A stretch of DNA of 64,000 nt from positions 59,032 through 123,031 of the forward strand of contig MNJR01000142.1 in NCBI GenBank assembly GCA_001920415.1, given 5' to 3'. Below the pieces are notes generated by a model. The model saw nothing but the letters and a program-made list of their open reading frames with translations. It was not told where the DNA came from and did not search any database. This document shows positions 35,001-43,516 of this stretch, one piece after another. The translations under genes and the position numbers were made by a program. The stretch comes from Acidobacteria bacterium 13_1_20CM_3_53_8. GTDB taxonomy: Bacteria; Acidobacteriota; Blastocatellia; Pyrinomonadales; Pyrinomonadaceae. The first letter of the stretch is position 1, and each line of letters begins with the position of its first letter.

Positions 35001-35264
35001 TCACTTCAGATATGCGTTGCACCCGTAGCACCAGATGAACGAAGACGGCGCAAGGGGCAGCGAACGTATTATCGGGTGACTGCTCTCGCGCGCATGAGCG
35101 GTCGCGTGACCGTTCGTTGATTCGCAACAGCCCACGTGGCCGCACGACATGCAAACGCGCGTGGGCGCTTCCAGCCCGCACTCTGCGCAACGTGAATCCT
35201 GCACTGTGACGGTCACGGGAGTCGCGGCATAATGAGGACATAACTCGCGCGAAAGCGTAGCCAT
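35001..35264 (-). CDS. Stand-alone UBP-type zinc-finger protein
   Basis: An 87-residue protein consisting almost entirely of a ZnF-UBP (BUZ) fold. Its ligand-type residues are in CPHY, CAECGLE, RVCMSCGHVGCCES, NGHATAHARESSHPII and WCYGCNAYL. In eukaryotes this fold binds the ubiquitin C-terminus; bacterial stand-alone copies exist without known ligand. An AGAGG ribosome site precedes the ATG at 35264. It is isolated between the M28 peptidase and a small gene on the other strand. Confidence 0.85.
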   Translation of the reverse strand: MATLSRELCPHYAATPVTVTVQDSRCAECGLEAPTRVCMSCGHVGCCESTNGHATAHARESSHPIIRSLPLAPSSFIWCYGCNAYLK

Positions 35265-35354
35265 ACGAATTCTAACCTCTCTAATTATTTTGAACTTTCA
35301 GAGAGAAGCTTAACGCCCTTAGCGCCCACTCGACAAGCGCGCGTGGGAATTTGT

Positions 35355-35614
35355 GAAGGCAAAAGTAAAAAGGTAAAAGGCAAAAGGAAGGCTGAAACCA
35401 TTTTTAAATTTTAATCTTAAATTCCCCGTCAGCTTGCTGCGGGGTCGCCGATTAGAAATTAAGGGAGTCCAGAGGGAACACTGTTCCCTCTGGTCAAGAG
35501 CGGGGTTAATACCCCGCTCGCGAAGTCGGCGGGCGGCGCGTTAGTGACGCCGCCGTTTATTTGAAAAGCTTTTCGCCTTATCCCTTTTTCCTTTTACCTT
35601 TTTACTTTTGCCTT
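35355..35614 (+). repeat. Heptad palindrome enclosing four GC-rich hairpins
   Basis: The outer aaaaggc-family arms (35355-35388, 35583-35614) enclose four tight hairpins: 35424-35444 (cccc/gggg), 35469-35493 (ccagaggga/tccctctgg), 35498-35519 (gagcggggt/accccgctc) and 35527-35555 (gcggcg/cgccgc core). No gene lies in 35265-35694 otherwise. Confidence 0.85.
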
Positions 35615-35694
35615 TCATTTGCCTTCATTTGGCATTTGGCCCAAATATCCCTTAAACTTTTGTTCAGCCGAACCCTTTCCCTAGAGACTTTTCG

Positions 35695-35883
35695 ATGAGA
35701 GAACTCACAGAGCCTAAGTGGGCAGTGATCAGCGAGCGCGGCTGCGAGGCCGCAGGTCTCAACTACGAAGAGGCCATAAAGCTTGAGCGACGTTTGAAGC
35801 GCGAGAATGTTCACGGCCTCTGCATCGTCACAGACACCGCCGCTCGCCGCATGAAAGAGCGCACGCCTGTCGAAGCCAGATAA
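35695..35883 (+). CDS. Small conserved-looking hypothetical protein (62 aa)
   Basis: I do not recognise a named family. The 62-residue product starts MRELTEPKWAVISERGCEA, with amphipathic helical stretches (YEEAIKLERRLKREN) followed by VHGLCIVTDTAARRM and a charged tail. It has no signal peptide. The balanced hydrophobic pattern suggests a folded cytoplasmic protein of helix-helix-strand type. Its 3' end is 2 nt from the next repeat element. Weak ribosome-site sequence makes the start uncertain. Confidence 0.6.
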   Translation: MRELTEPKWAVISERGCEAAGLNYEEAIKLERRLKRENVHGLCIVTDTAARRMKERTPVEAR

Positions 35884-35885
35884 AG

Positions 35886-35969
35886 CAGTTTTCAGTTTTT
35901 AGTTTTTAGTTTTCAGTTAAAAGCCGGTTCGCCCCTTGCTGAAAACTGAAAACTAAAAACTGAAAACTA
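35886..35969 (+). repeat. Palindromic heptad-repeat element (unit cagtttt/tagtttt)
   Basis: The left arm is at 35886-35919 and the right arm at 35938-35969. The last repeat unit on the right contains the TAG stop (complement of cta, 35967-35969) of the M1 aminopeptidase gene. The two flanking genes converge on it. Confidence 0.87.
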
Positions 35970-38630
35970 TCCCGCGTACTTGGTTCTAATCTTCACACAG
36001 CGTTCGAGTGGGTCAAGGTTTTCGAGGACTTTCAAGCGAAGGTCGCGGTCTAGCGCGGGCGTGCGCTGTAGGAAATTCTGAACGGTCGTGAGCGCTTCGC
36101 TGCTGCATTGTCCGCCTAAAAACGCGCCGAGCCAATTGTTGATGAAGAAGATTTTTCGCGTGCGCTTGAGCGTGGGCAGCGCTTCCAGAGCCGGAGCTAG
36201 ATATGGAAGCGTCAGGTCGGATTGAAGAATCGTGTTAAAGGGCGGAGCGCTCGCCTCTATCCAGCTTTCCGCCAACTGCTGGTCGTGCATGTAAGCGTCG
36301 AAATATTTTCTCTTCGTATCCGCGTCTCTTCGCGCAGCGCCCGCAGCATAAGCGTAACGTCTGGCGTCATCAGTCCTGTCCGACGCGCTCTGCTGTTCAA
36401 GAAGCGCAGGCGCGTCTGCGTCATTGCGCGCAAGCAGAGACGTGATGATGTCGAAACGGTCGCGCGAACGCAGCGTCATGCCCGGAACTTTTATCTCTTC
36501 ACGCAGGATTTTCTTTAAATTCGCGCGCGCTTCATCCGTCGTTGCGATTGATTGAAAGGCGCGGAAGTAAGTGATGCGAAGCCCTGGAGTTTCCGCATTC
36601 ATCATGCGATCAAAGATTAAGCGTTCAAGCTGCGGCGCAACTACTTGTCGCTCGGAATCGCTGAGATAGAAGTTGAACGCAACACGCACGCGGCCTAGAA
36701 TGCTCTGCGCCGTCACGTCGTCGTGCTCTGATGCGACCTGCTTGATGGCAAGCTCCACGTAAGCAGAGGGCGCAAGCTCCGCCTCGCGCACGCTATCCCA
36801 CAGAGAACCCCACAACAGCGCACGCAGAAAATCGTCTCGCACAGCGCCCAGATGATTTATTACGTAATCGCGGCTCTTCTCATCCAGAAGAAAACGCCCG
36901 TAGCCGTAATCCTCATAATTGGCGAAGACGAAATCCGGTCTTCTCTTTCCAATAGCTTGAGCAACGTTTGTTTCACCCGCACCGTTCATAGTCACTGTGA
37001 GCACTTCGGGCGCGCCCGCTTCGTGCCCCAGAAGAATTTTCACGCGCATGGGCCAACCGCCGCCCTCCTGCAACACGTCCCTTTGCTTCAAGACGAAACG
37101 GTTGATTCGTCCAGCGCCGTTTGCTGTCCATTCGGCGCGCACATCAGGCATTCCGCGCCTCTTGACCCAGGCATTGGCCCACTCGTCAAGCTTCCGGCCA
37201 GAAACTTTTTCAAAATCATGAACCAGATCAGCCCACTCGGCGTTCGCGTAAGCGTGCTCTCTCAAAAACATCTGAACGGCGCGCTGGAACTCGATTGGCC
37301 CAAGAAAGAATTCCGCTTGCCTGAGCACGGAAGGAGCTTTGCGATAGACTATGTTTCCGTAAGCTGATTTGGCCGCGCTCAGATTTCCAATCTCCTGAAA
37401 AATAGACGTCGTGCCCTTTGTTACGTCCGTCTCATAAGCGCCGGGCTTCGTTCGCTGGTAAAAAACTTTCCAAGCGTTGTACTGCGGCATCAACTGCTCC
37501 ATAGCCTTGTAAGCCATGAAGGTCGCAAAGCCCTCCTTCAACCACAGGTCGTCGAACCATCGCATCGTCACAAGATCGCCGAACCATTGATGCGCGGCCT
37601 CGTGGAACATAACTTCTGCGCGATTGATAAAATCGTTCGCCGTCGGGTCTGTCGGAAAGAGTATGCGGTCTTCGCGCAGGAAGGTCGCGCCCGCGTGCTC
37701 CATCCCGCCGTACGCGAATTCTGGAATGAGAACCTGATCGTACTTCGTGAACGGAAATTTGAAATCGAAATATTTCGCAAGGAACGCAAGGTCTGCGCGC
37801 GTCATCTTGAAAAGCTCATCAAGCTCCTTCCTGGCTTTCTCCGTCTTAGATTTTCTCACGAATAATCGGAGCGGAACTGCTGAAGGCGTGTTGTCATGAA
37901 ACTCCTCAAACGGGCCTGCGGCGAAAGCGAAGAGATAAGTGCTGATTGGTTGCGTTTCGTGAAAGCTTCTCTGCACAGTCGCGCTCTGAGAGTTGTTAGC
38001 GCCGCGCGAAGCGGAATGGAATTCGTCCTGAATGCTAGTGTTAGTTACAACCTTCCATTCTTCCGGCGTAGTAATCTGAAGCCGGAATCGCGCCTTCAAA
38101 TCCGGCTGGTCGAAACATGGAAAAGCCGTGCTCGCGTCCGAAGGAACAAAGAGCGTATAGAGATATTCCGAGTTATCTTCGTGATCCAGATAGCGCGTGA
38201 CGGCGCTGCCAGACGTAGCGACAGGCGAAGTAAAATGAAGGCGTATGACGTTCTCGCCTTTCACTACGCCGTCGGTAAAGATGAGATGATCTGCGGCGGT
38301 GCTGAAGGTTTCCGTCTTGTGCCCGTTCACTTCAACATCCTGCACGCTCGCCTGCGACGCGTCCTGCGCAGCCGACGACACACGCCAGTCCAGTATGATT
38401 CTGTCCGCAGTATTATCCAGCGTGACGCGAATCTCTTCCGTCCCTCTCATCACAGGCGCGCCCGCGTCAACACGCACGCTCAGCGCGTAGCGCACATCGC
38501 TGTAATGCGCCGCGCGCCAACGCGCCAAATCACGCGGCACACCCGATTGAGGGTCAGAAGTTTGATTCATCACAGAGTTTGCCGTCCCACACGCGAAGAT
38601 TATCAGCAATGTTAAGATTAAGTTTTTCAT
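35967..38630 (-). CDS. Secreted M1-family zinc aminopeptidase
   Basis: An 887-residue protein. The start at 38630 (MKNLILTLLIIFACGTANS) gives a signal peptide and an ATGA overlap with the upstream gene; an earlier in-frame start adds 11 poor residues. The catalytic domain has the exopeptidase motif as YGGMEHAG (family consensus GxMEN, here His for Asn) and HEAAHQWFGD followed by LWLKEGFATF (HExxHx18E zinc site, near residue 343). The last ~350 residues are an ERAP1-like helical C-terminal domain. It probably removes N-terminal residues from peptides outside the cytoplasm. It is the last gene of a three-gene overlapping unit. Confidence 0.92.
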   Translation of the reverse strand: MKNLILTLLIIFACGTANSVMNQTSDPQSGVPRDLARWRAAHYSDVRYALSVRVDAGAPVMRGTEEIRVTLDNTADRIILDWRVSSAAQDASQASVQDVEVNGHKTETFSTAADHLIFTDGVVKGENVIRLHFTSPVATSGSAVTRYLDHEDNSEYLYTLFVPSDASTAFPCFDQPDLKARFRLQITTPEEWKVVTNTSIQDEFHSASRGANNSQSATVQRSFHETQPISTYLFAFAAGPFEEFHDNTPSAVPLRLFVRKSKTEKARKELDELFKMTRADLAFLAKYFDFKFPFTKYDQVLIPEFAYGGMEHAGATFLREDRILFPTDPTANDFINRAEVMFHEAAHQWFGDLVTMRWFDDLWLKEGFATFMAYKAMEQLMPQYNAWKVFYQRTKPGAYETDVTKGTTSIFQEIGNLSAAKSAYGNIVYRKAPSVLRQAEFFLGPIEFQRAVQMFLREHAYANAEWADLVHDFEKVSGRKLDEWANAWVKRRGMPDVRAEWTANGAGRINRFVLKQRDVLQEGGGWPMRVKILLGHEAGAPEVLTVTMNGAGETNVAQAIGKRRPDFVFANYEDYGYGRFLLDEKSRDYVINHLGAVRDDFLRALLWGSLWDSVREAELAPSAYVELAIKQVASEHDDVTAQSILGRVRVAFNFYLSDSERQVVAPQLERLIFDRMMNAETPGLRITYFRAFQSIATTDEARANLKKILREEIKVPGMTLRSRDRFDIITSLLARNDADAPALLEQQSASDRTDDARRYAYAAGAARRDADTKRKYFDAYMHDQQLAESWIEASAPPFNTILQSDLTLPYLAPALEALPTLKRTRKIFFINNWLGAFLGGQCSSEALTTVQNFLQRTPALDRDLRLKVLENLDPLERCVKIRTKYAG

Positions 38631-38914
38631 CTTCCCATAATTATTAAGAGAACAAACAACCACGACGCGATTGCAACGAAAGAATACCAGCGCGGAAAAG
38701 ATAGTATAGCTAAAAGGAGCGCAAGTAAGCCTGAGAGCGCCCAGATATATCTCACTATCGGTGGAGTATTATCTCTGATATATCCCGGATATGAGATGTA
38801 AACTCCTTCTATCAATATATCGGTCACGACGAAGATCAAGCTAGTGACTAGAGTCCACCACTTGGCCTCATCCCTCAAACTTTTCCAAAACTTCAGGGCA
38901 TTGCGCCAATTCAT
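38627..38914 (-). CDS. Small membrane protein (95 aa), function unknown
   Basis: No family recognised. There are about three hydrophobic segments: WWTLVTSLIFVVTDILIEG (~19-37), VRYIWALSGLLALLLAIL (~54-71) and SFVAIASWLFVLLIIMG (~78-94). The N-terminus is basic/aromatic (MNWRNALKFWKSLRDEAKW). It overlaps the upstream oxidoreductase gene and the downstream M1 gene by 4 nt each (ATGA at both ends), so it must be translated with them. Its role in that unit is not apparent. Confidence 0.72.
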   Translation of the reverse strand: MNWRNALKFWKSLRDEAKWWTLVTSLIFVVTDILIEGVYISYPGYIRDNTPPIVRYIWALSGLLALLLAILSFPRWYSFVAIASWLFVLLIIMGR

Positions 38915-39915
38915 GATTCTCCTCCAATCATCAGAACAATTTTACCGAAACTCTCGTTTGATTCCAGCCGCTCGTGTGCTGCGCGAACTTCGTCAATCTT
39001 GTAAACCCTGTCAATCACGGGCCGCACAACGCCGCGTTCGAGCAATGGCACGACGTAGGCTGAGAACAAGCGTGTGGCGCGCGCTTTCTCTTCCAGCGAA
39101 CGTGCGCGAAGGACTGTGCCTGTGATTCTCAAACGCTTTCTCATCACTATGCTGAAATCCAGAGGCGCACTCGAACCGGCCATCGTTCCGACAAGCATCA
39201 GACGACCACTATAACCGAGCGCGTCAAGGTTGGCCGAAAGATAAGACGCGCCCACCAGATCGAGTATGACCTGCACGCCCGCGCCGCGCGTCAACTCTTT
39301 AACTTTCTCCGCGAAACGAGCGGGATCATTCCCTATAGCGATTCCTTCATCCATCCCGTACTGCCGCACGCGCTCAAGTTTCTCTTCTGTTCGAGACGTG
39401 CCGTAAGTGGTCGCACCAGCCGCGTGTGCTAACTGTATGGCTGCTGTGCCCACGCCAGAGCCTGCTGCGTGAATGGCTACGCGCTCGCCCATCTGCAACG
39501 CGGCCTGAGGGAATAGAGCGTCGTGCGCGGTGATGAAAGCTTCCGGCACCGAAGCGGCTTCAGCCCAGTCCAGGTTTGCAGGGATTGCGGCAAGCGTGCT
39601 CTCCGGCCCAGTAACGTACTCGGCCTGAGCGCCGCCGCCAGTGATGCCGAAAACTCTCTGGCCTACTTTGAAAGCGCGCGCCTCTTCACCGACCTGTTCG
39701 ACTTCGCCAGCGAACTCTAAGCCCGGAATATTTTGGGGGAAACCCGGCGGCGCAGGATAATGCCCCTTTCGCTGAAGTATGTCCGCTCGATTCAACGCGG
39801 CGGCGCGCACACGAACCCGAACGCGATCCGCTTTCGCTTCCGGCGCGTCTTCTACGTCTCGCACCTCCAAAGCATCCACCCCGCCGTGAGCAACAATAGT
39901 AACTGCGCGCATCAT
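38911..39915 (-). CDS. NAD(P)H:quinone oxidoreductase, zinc-independent MDR family
   Basis: A 334-residue medium-chain reductase. It shows VRVRAAALNRADILQRKGHYP and IPGLEFAGEVEQVG at the N-terminus, and the NADP-binding motif AIHAAGSGVGTAAIQLAHAAGA (~145-166). DLVGASYLSANLDAL, GRLMLVGTMAG and a C-terminal AHERLESNESFGKIVL match the zeta-crystallin/TP53I3-type quinone reductases. There are no structural-zinc cysteines. It probably reduces quinones or enones with NADPH. It is the first gene of the overlapping unit with the membrane protein and M1 aminopeptidase; the link between these functions is unclear. Confidence 0.9.
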   Translation of the reverse strand: MMRAVTIVAHGGVDALEVRDVEDAPEAKADRVRVRVRAAALNRADILQRKGHYPAPPGFPQNIPGLEFAGEVEQVGEEARAFKVGQRVFGITGGGAQAEYVTGPESTLAAIPANLDWAEAASVPEAFITAHDALFPQAALQMGERVAIHAAGSGVGTAAIQLAHAAGATTYGTSRTEEKLERVRQYGMDEGIAIGNDPARFAEKVKELTRGAGVQVILDLVGASYLSANLDALGYSGRLMLVGTMAGSSAPLDFSIVMRKRLRITGTVLRARSLEEKARATRLFSAYVVPLLERGVVRPVIDRVYKIDEVRAAHERLESNESFGKIVLMIGGES

Positions 39916-39973
39916 TCACTCTGCCTTAAAAAGATTAAGAAATCACTAAAAATCAGTAGTAACTGCTCAACTT

Positions 39974-40096
39974 CTTTGCGAGCTTATCTCTTCTCTTTGC
40001 GCCTTTGCGTGAACATGCAACTAGCATGATTCTTGAGCATCAAGAGAATTGCATGTTCACGCAAAGGCGCAAAGGGAAATGCTTAAGCTCGCAAAG
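39974..40096 (+). repeat. Palindromic heptad-repeat element (cgcaaag family), long arms
   Basis: Arms 39974-40020 and 40049-40096 pair over ~45 nt, the best-preserved copy of this family in the window. It is the divergent region between the oxidoreductase and lipid kinase genes. Confidence 0.9.
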
Positions 40097-40172
40097 GAAT
40101 TGTCTTCTCGTCTACTTTCCAAGCTTACACAAAATCACGAAGAAGGCTCAATGTGTTAGAGTGGCCTACGGC

Positions 40173-41186
40173 ATGAACACGAACCGCCGCGCGCTAATTA
40201 TTTTCAACAACGCCGCTGCGCGCGTGCGCGAAGTGTGGTCGCACATAGAACGCGCGCTCACCGCAAGCGGAATAAATTTCGAGGCGCACCAGACAACTCA
40301 CGCTGGCGATGCAACGACGCGCACGCGCGCAGGCTTGAAGGAAGGTTTTGGAACTATTGCAGTTGTAGGCGGCGACGGAACGCTGAGCGAGGCCGCGTCA
40401 GGATTTTTCGAGTTTCCAAATCGAATAGATAGCGATGAGATGCCTGTAGCTTTGAATCCGCAAGCCTCACTAGCAATAATCCCAGCGGGGACGGGCAACG
40501 ATCTTGCTCGCGGGTTAGCTGGCGGGCGAGAGCCAATGGATAATTGGCTCGCAGCGCTTGTAGCGCACTGTCGCGGTGAAGGCAGGCACTTTCGTGTGAT
40601 TGATGCGCTTTACGGAACTTCGGATGGAGGCGAGCGCAAATTCATCTGCATAAATGCCGCAACGTTCGGCATAGGCGCTGAGGTTGCGGCGCGCGTCGCT
40701 GCGCAGAAAAATTTCATACGAAAATTTTCAGGCGAGGCGCGTTTCGTGGCCGGAGCTTTCGGCGCATTGCTAGCGTGGCGCGAGCGCCCCGTTCGCGTAA
40801 CCATTGACGGAGAAGTCACGGAGATGTCTACGAACCTGCTGGCCGTAGCGAATAACATTTGCGCTGGCGGCGGGATGATGTTCGCGCCCGAAGCGAAACT
40901 TGACGATGGTTTGATGGACGTTCTGCTCTCGTCTAACTTAACGCGCGCGAGCATCCTGCGCGAGTTAAAACGGATACGCACAGGCGATCACCTGAAGAAC
41001 CCGAACGTGCGCTCCATGAAAGCCATGCGCGTCATCGTAGAGCACCTGACCCCGAACGACCCGCTCCCCTTAGAAGCCGACGGCAACGTGCGCGGCCACA
41101 CGCCCGCAGAATTCCGCATCATGCCGAAAGCAATTCAGCTTGTTCTTCCAGAACAGGCTGAAGGCAAAGGAGAAAGGCAAAAGTAA
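40173..41186 (+). CDS. Diacylglycerol/lipid kinase (YegS/DAGK family)
   Basis: A 337-residue protein from ATG 40173 (MNTNRRALIIFNNAAARVRE); the open frame continues upstream into a repeat, so longer starts are rejected. The catalytic GGDGT motif (VVGGDGTLSEAASG) and the IIPAGTGNDLARGL motif are canonical for DAGK_cat. FGIGAEVAARV and the C-terminal ADGNVRGHTPAEFRIMPKAI complete the YegS-like fold. It probably phosphorylates diacylglycerol or a related lipid. The stop codon TAA (41184-41186) and the last codons lie inside the following repeat element. Confidence 0.92.
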   Translation: MNTNRRALIIFNNAAARVREVWSHIERALTASGINFEAHQTTHAGDATTRTRAGLKEGFGTIAVVGGDGTLSEAASGFFEFPNRIDSDEMPVALNPQASLAIIPAGTGNDLARGLAGGREPMDNWLAALVAHCRGEGRHFRVIDALYGTSDGGERKFICINAATFGIGAEVAARVAAQKNFIRKFSGEARFVAGAFGALLAWRERPVRVTIDGEVTEMSTNLLAVANNICAGGGMMFAPEAKLDDGLMDVLLSSNLTRASILRELKRIRTGDHLKNPNVRSMKAMRVIVEHLTPNDPLPLEADGNVRGHTPAEFRIMPKAIQLVLPEQAEGKGERQK

Positions 41187-41276
41187 AAAGGTAAAAGGCA
41201 AAAGGAAGGCGGAGACCACTTTTAATTAAAATGCCTTTGTCCTTACTTTTCCCTTTTACCTTTTTACTTTTGCCTT
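41175..41276 (+). repeat. Palindromic heptad-repeat element (unit aaaaggc/aaaagta)
   Basis: The left arm at 41175-41210 overlaps the lipid kinase stop codon. The right arm at 41243-41276 ends 3 nt before the stop of the convergent TolC-like gene. It is thus squeezed exactly between two stop codons. Confidence 0.88.
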
Positions 41277-41279
41277 CTC

Positions 41280-42770
41280 TTACTGTCCCGGATTTGCTTC
41301 TAAACGCACACGTGCTGTGTGGTAATCAACTATGGCCTGCGCGTAGGCCATGCGCGCTTCTGCGTATGCAGCCTGCGCGTCAACTACGTCCGTGATAGAG
41401 GCTTTCTTCACACGGTAGCGTGCGAAGATGAGCGTCAAATTCTGCTGCGCTGCTGTGACACCGGATTGCGCATCACGTACACGCGCGAGGGCGGCCAACG
41501 CTGCGGCGCGCGCAGTGTAAAATTCTTGTCTGAGTTGACGCATGGCAAGCTCGCGCTGTGAATCCAACTGCTCGGCTCGAAGCCTTGCCTGTGTCTCGCG
41601 GCTGCGACTTGTGCCGAAATCGAAGACGGGAACTGTGAGCGTGACGATTGCAGAGCCGCCCGAAAACCTGTTCAACTGGTGAATGTCGCCTGCGTCGAAA
41701 CCGCCGTTCACGTTGTAAGTCATCTGCGGCAGACGATCTGCGCGTGCCGCTCGCGCATCGGCCAACGCAGCGCGACGTTGCGCCTCAATCTGTTGAAGTT
41801 CTGGCCTGGTTCTTATCTGCTCTTCCGTGTAGCTCTCGAAATCGCTCACGGTTGGAATATTTTCGTTGATGCTAGTGACATTTATCTGCGTGTTGAATTC
41901 CACGCCCGTCAAAACTCTTAGAATGTCCATCGCGGCGGATTCACCCGCGCGAGCTTGCTGCAACTCGTCTCGACGCTGCACTACCTGCGCACGCGCGCGT
42001 AAAACATCAGCCCCGCCGCTTTCGTCTTCACCGCGCACGGCAATCCCTTCGGCCACCTTCACAAAACCTTCAGCTAGCGAAAGAGTCTCTTCAGCAAGAC
42101 GCCGCTTCTGTCGCGCCAGCACCATCCCGTAGTAAGCATCAACTGTATTGATCACGAGCGCGCGACGCGCAACGAGAGTTCCGGCACGAGCGGCTGCGAG
42201 CAGTTCGTTGCTGCGGCGAAGCGCTGCACGCAAGCGTCCTGAAAGATCAATCTCGCCGCCCGCGTTCAATAGCGCAACCGTTTCGTTAATGGCGACAGAT
42301 GAAGCGTAGCTAAACGTAGGAGGCTCGCCCGGCTCGCGCACACGCGATGGCGTCGTTCCAAAATAAGTTAGCGGCACAGTTAATTTTGGCAAGAATGCAG
42401 CGCGCGCCTGCCGCACATCTTCACGAACGATTCTTTCATCAAACTGCGCCTGCTGAAACGCGGACGTTTGCTTGAGCGCAAGCTGAAGCGCCTCCTGCAA
42501 CGTCATTGCCTGTACAGGCCCCTGCGGTTGTTCTCCGAAACCGCGCGGCGGCCCCTCTACGCGCCTGTTCTCCTGTTGAAGATTCTCTTCCTGTGGACTG
42601 GCTTCGGGTGTCGCGCGTGGGTTCGGTCTCTGCGGCGCTTGCGGCTGCTGAGTCTGGCCGGGACGCGCCGCTGGTTGCTGCGGCGTGGTGGCCGCAGGCT
42701 GCTGCGCCCTGACGAATTGGGCGAAGAGTAGACAGAAAAGAAGCGTTAGAGAAGTCGTCAAATTTCTCAA
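41280..42770 (-). CDS. TolC-family outer-membrane channel protein
   Basis: A 496-residue protein. The start is TTG 42770 with AAGGAGA ~8 nt upstream (MRNLTTSLTLLFCLLFAQFVRAQQ, a signal peptide). After a Pro/Gln-rich stretch (~25-85), two outer-membrane-efflux repeats follow: MTLQEALQLALKQTSAFQQAQFDERI with long coiled coil, and RPELQQIEAQRRAALADARAARADRLPQM. Typical endings AYAEARMAYAQAIVDYHTARVRLEANPG are present. It would form the trimeric outer-membrane exit duct of a type I secretion or RND efflux system, but no pump or adaptor gene is adjacent. Confidence 0.9.
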   Translation of the reverse strand: MRNLTTSLTLLFCLLFAQFVRAQQPAATTPQQPAARPGQTQQPQAPQRPNPRATPEASPQEENLQQENRRVEGPPRGFGEQPQGPVQAMTLQEALQLALKQTSAFQQAQFDERIVREDVRQARAAFLPKLTVPLTYFGTTPSRVREPGEPPTFSYASSVAINETVALLNAGGEIDLSGRLRAALRRSNELLAAARAGTLVARRALVINTVDAYYGMVLARQKRRLAEETLSLAEGFVKVAEGIAVRGEDESGGADVLRARAQVVQRRDELQQARAGESAAMDILRVLTGVEFNTQINVTSINENIPTVSDFESYTEEQIRTRPELQQIEAQRRAALADARAARADRLPQMTYNVNGGFDAGDIHQLNRFSGGSAIVTLTVPVFDFGTSRSRETQARLRAEQLDSQRELAMRQLRQEFYTARAAALAALARVRDAQSGVTAAQQNLTLIFARYRVKKASITDVVDAQAAYAEARMAYAQAIVDYHTARVRLEANPGQ

Positions 42771-42854
42771 GGGGAAATCTCCTTATGCGTTGAAGAGAGT
42801 AGATTAGTATGAGGAGCGCTAGAGGGAATTTCAATTGAGAGTATAGAGAATTAG

Positions 42855-42999
42855 ATTCACCACAGAGGCACAGAGAGCGCAGAGCAAGCACAGAGAAGAA
42901 TAAAGTATTTGAGATTTGAAATTTCAAATTTGAGATTTCAGATTTGAGATTAGAAATCCTCTGTGTAATCTCAGTGTATTCTGTGCCTCTGTGGTGAAT
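42855..42999 (+). repeat. Two-layer palindrome (cacagag outer, gatttga inner)
   Basis: The outer arms are 42855-42884 (attcaccacagaggcac...) and 42961-42999 (...gtgcctctgtggtgaat). The inner palindrome at 42912-42951 is made of aatttga/gatttca heptads. A weaker caattgag/ctcaattg pair flanks it at 42832-42845 and 43011-43024. It lies upstream of the TolC-like gene. Confidence 0.85.
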
Positions 43000-43049
43000 C
43001 CTACTTTCCATATACTCAATTGAGTATTGCTAATATTAACCGCTCATGC

Positions 43050-43511
43050 CTATTGCTTACTGTTTTCCAATCTTTCAATCTCAGCGACTTTTGCCAATCG
43101 CCTGCGGTGTCGCTCTTCTCCGGTGAAGCGCGCTGCTACAAACGCGCGCACGATTTCAAGAGCAAGCTCAACGCCCACTACGCGCGCGCCCAGACATAGC
43201 ACGTTACAGTCGTCATGTTCGCGCGATTGATGAGCCGAATAAGTATCACCGCACAGGGCTGCGCGCACGCCTCTTAATTTATTCGCAGCGACGCTTGCGC
43301 CCACGCCGCTTCCGCAGATGATGAGTCCAATCTCTGCCTGCCCGCTCTCGACAGCGCGCCCCACAGCGAGCGAGTAATCCGGGTAATCGTCCGGCACGCT
43401 TCCATCATGCGTTCCGAAGTCCGTTATCTCATGCCCGCTCGCGCGCAATTCATCAATCACTCGCTCGTTGAGCGGGTATCCTCCATGATCTGCGCCAACT
43501 GCGATTCGCAT
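43050..43511 (-). CDS. rpiB: Ribose-5-phosphate isomerase B
   Basis: A 153-residue RpiB/LacAB-family protein. The start at 43511 (MRIAVGADHGGYPLNERV) gives the usual length; the open frame upstream overlaps tkt and is not used. The ICGSGVGASVAANKLRGVRAALC segment carries the phosphate-binding and catalytic Cys region, and SREHDDCNVLCLGARVVG is the second family signature. It interconverts ribose-5-P and ribulose-5-P. It begins 5 nt after the tkt stop, so tkt-rpiB is an operon. Confidence 0.95.
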   Translation of the reverse strand: MRIAVGADHGGYPLNERVIDELRASGHEITDFGTHDGSVPDDYPDYSLAVGRAVESGQAEIGLIICGSGVGASVAANKLRGVRAALCGDTYSAHQSREHDDCNVLCLGARVVGVELALEIVRAFVAARFTGEERHRRRLAKVAEIERLENSKQ

Positions 43512-43516
43512 ACTCT

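Noticed and set aside
35355..35614. CRISPR-like array
   Set aside because: The hairpins differ in sequence and size, there are no identical direct repeats with unique spacers, and no cas gene is present.
37896..38615. Plus-strand 239-codon frame within the M1 aminopeptidase gene
   Set aside because: It is antisense to the conserved N-terminal domain of the peptidase, and its composition (Arg/Ser/His-rich) is typical of shadows.
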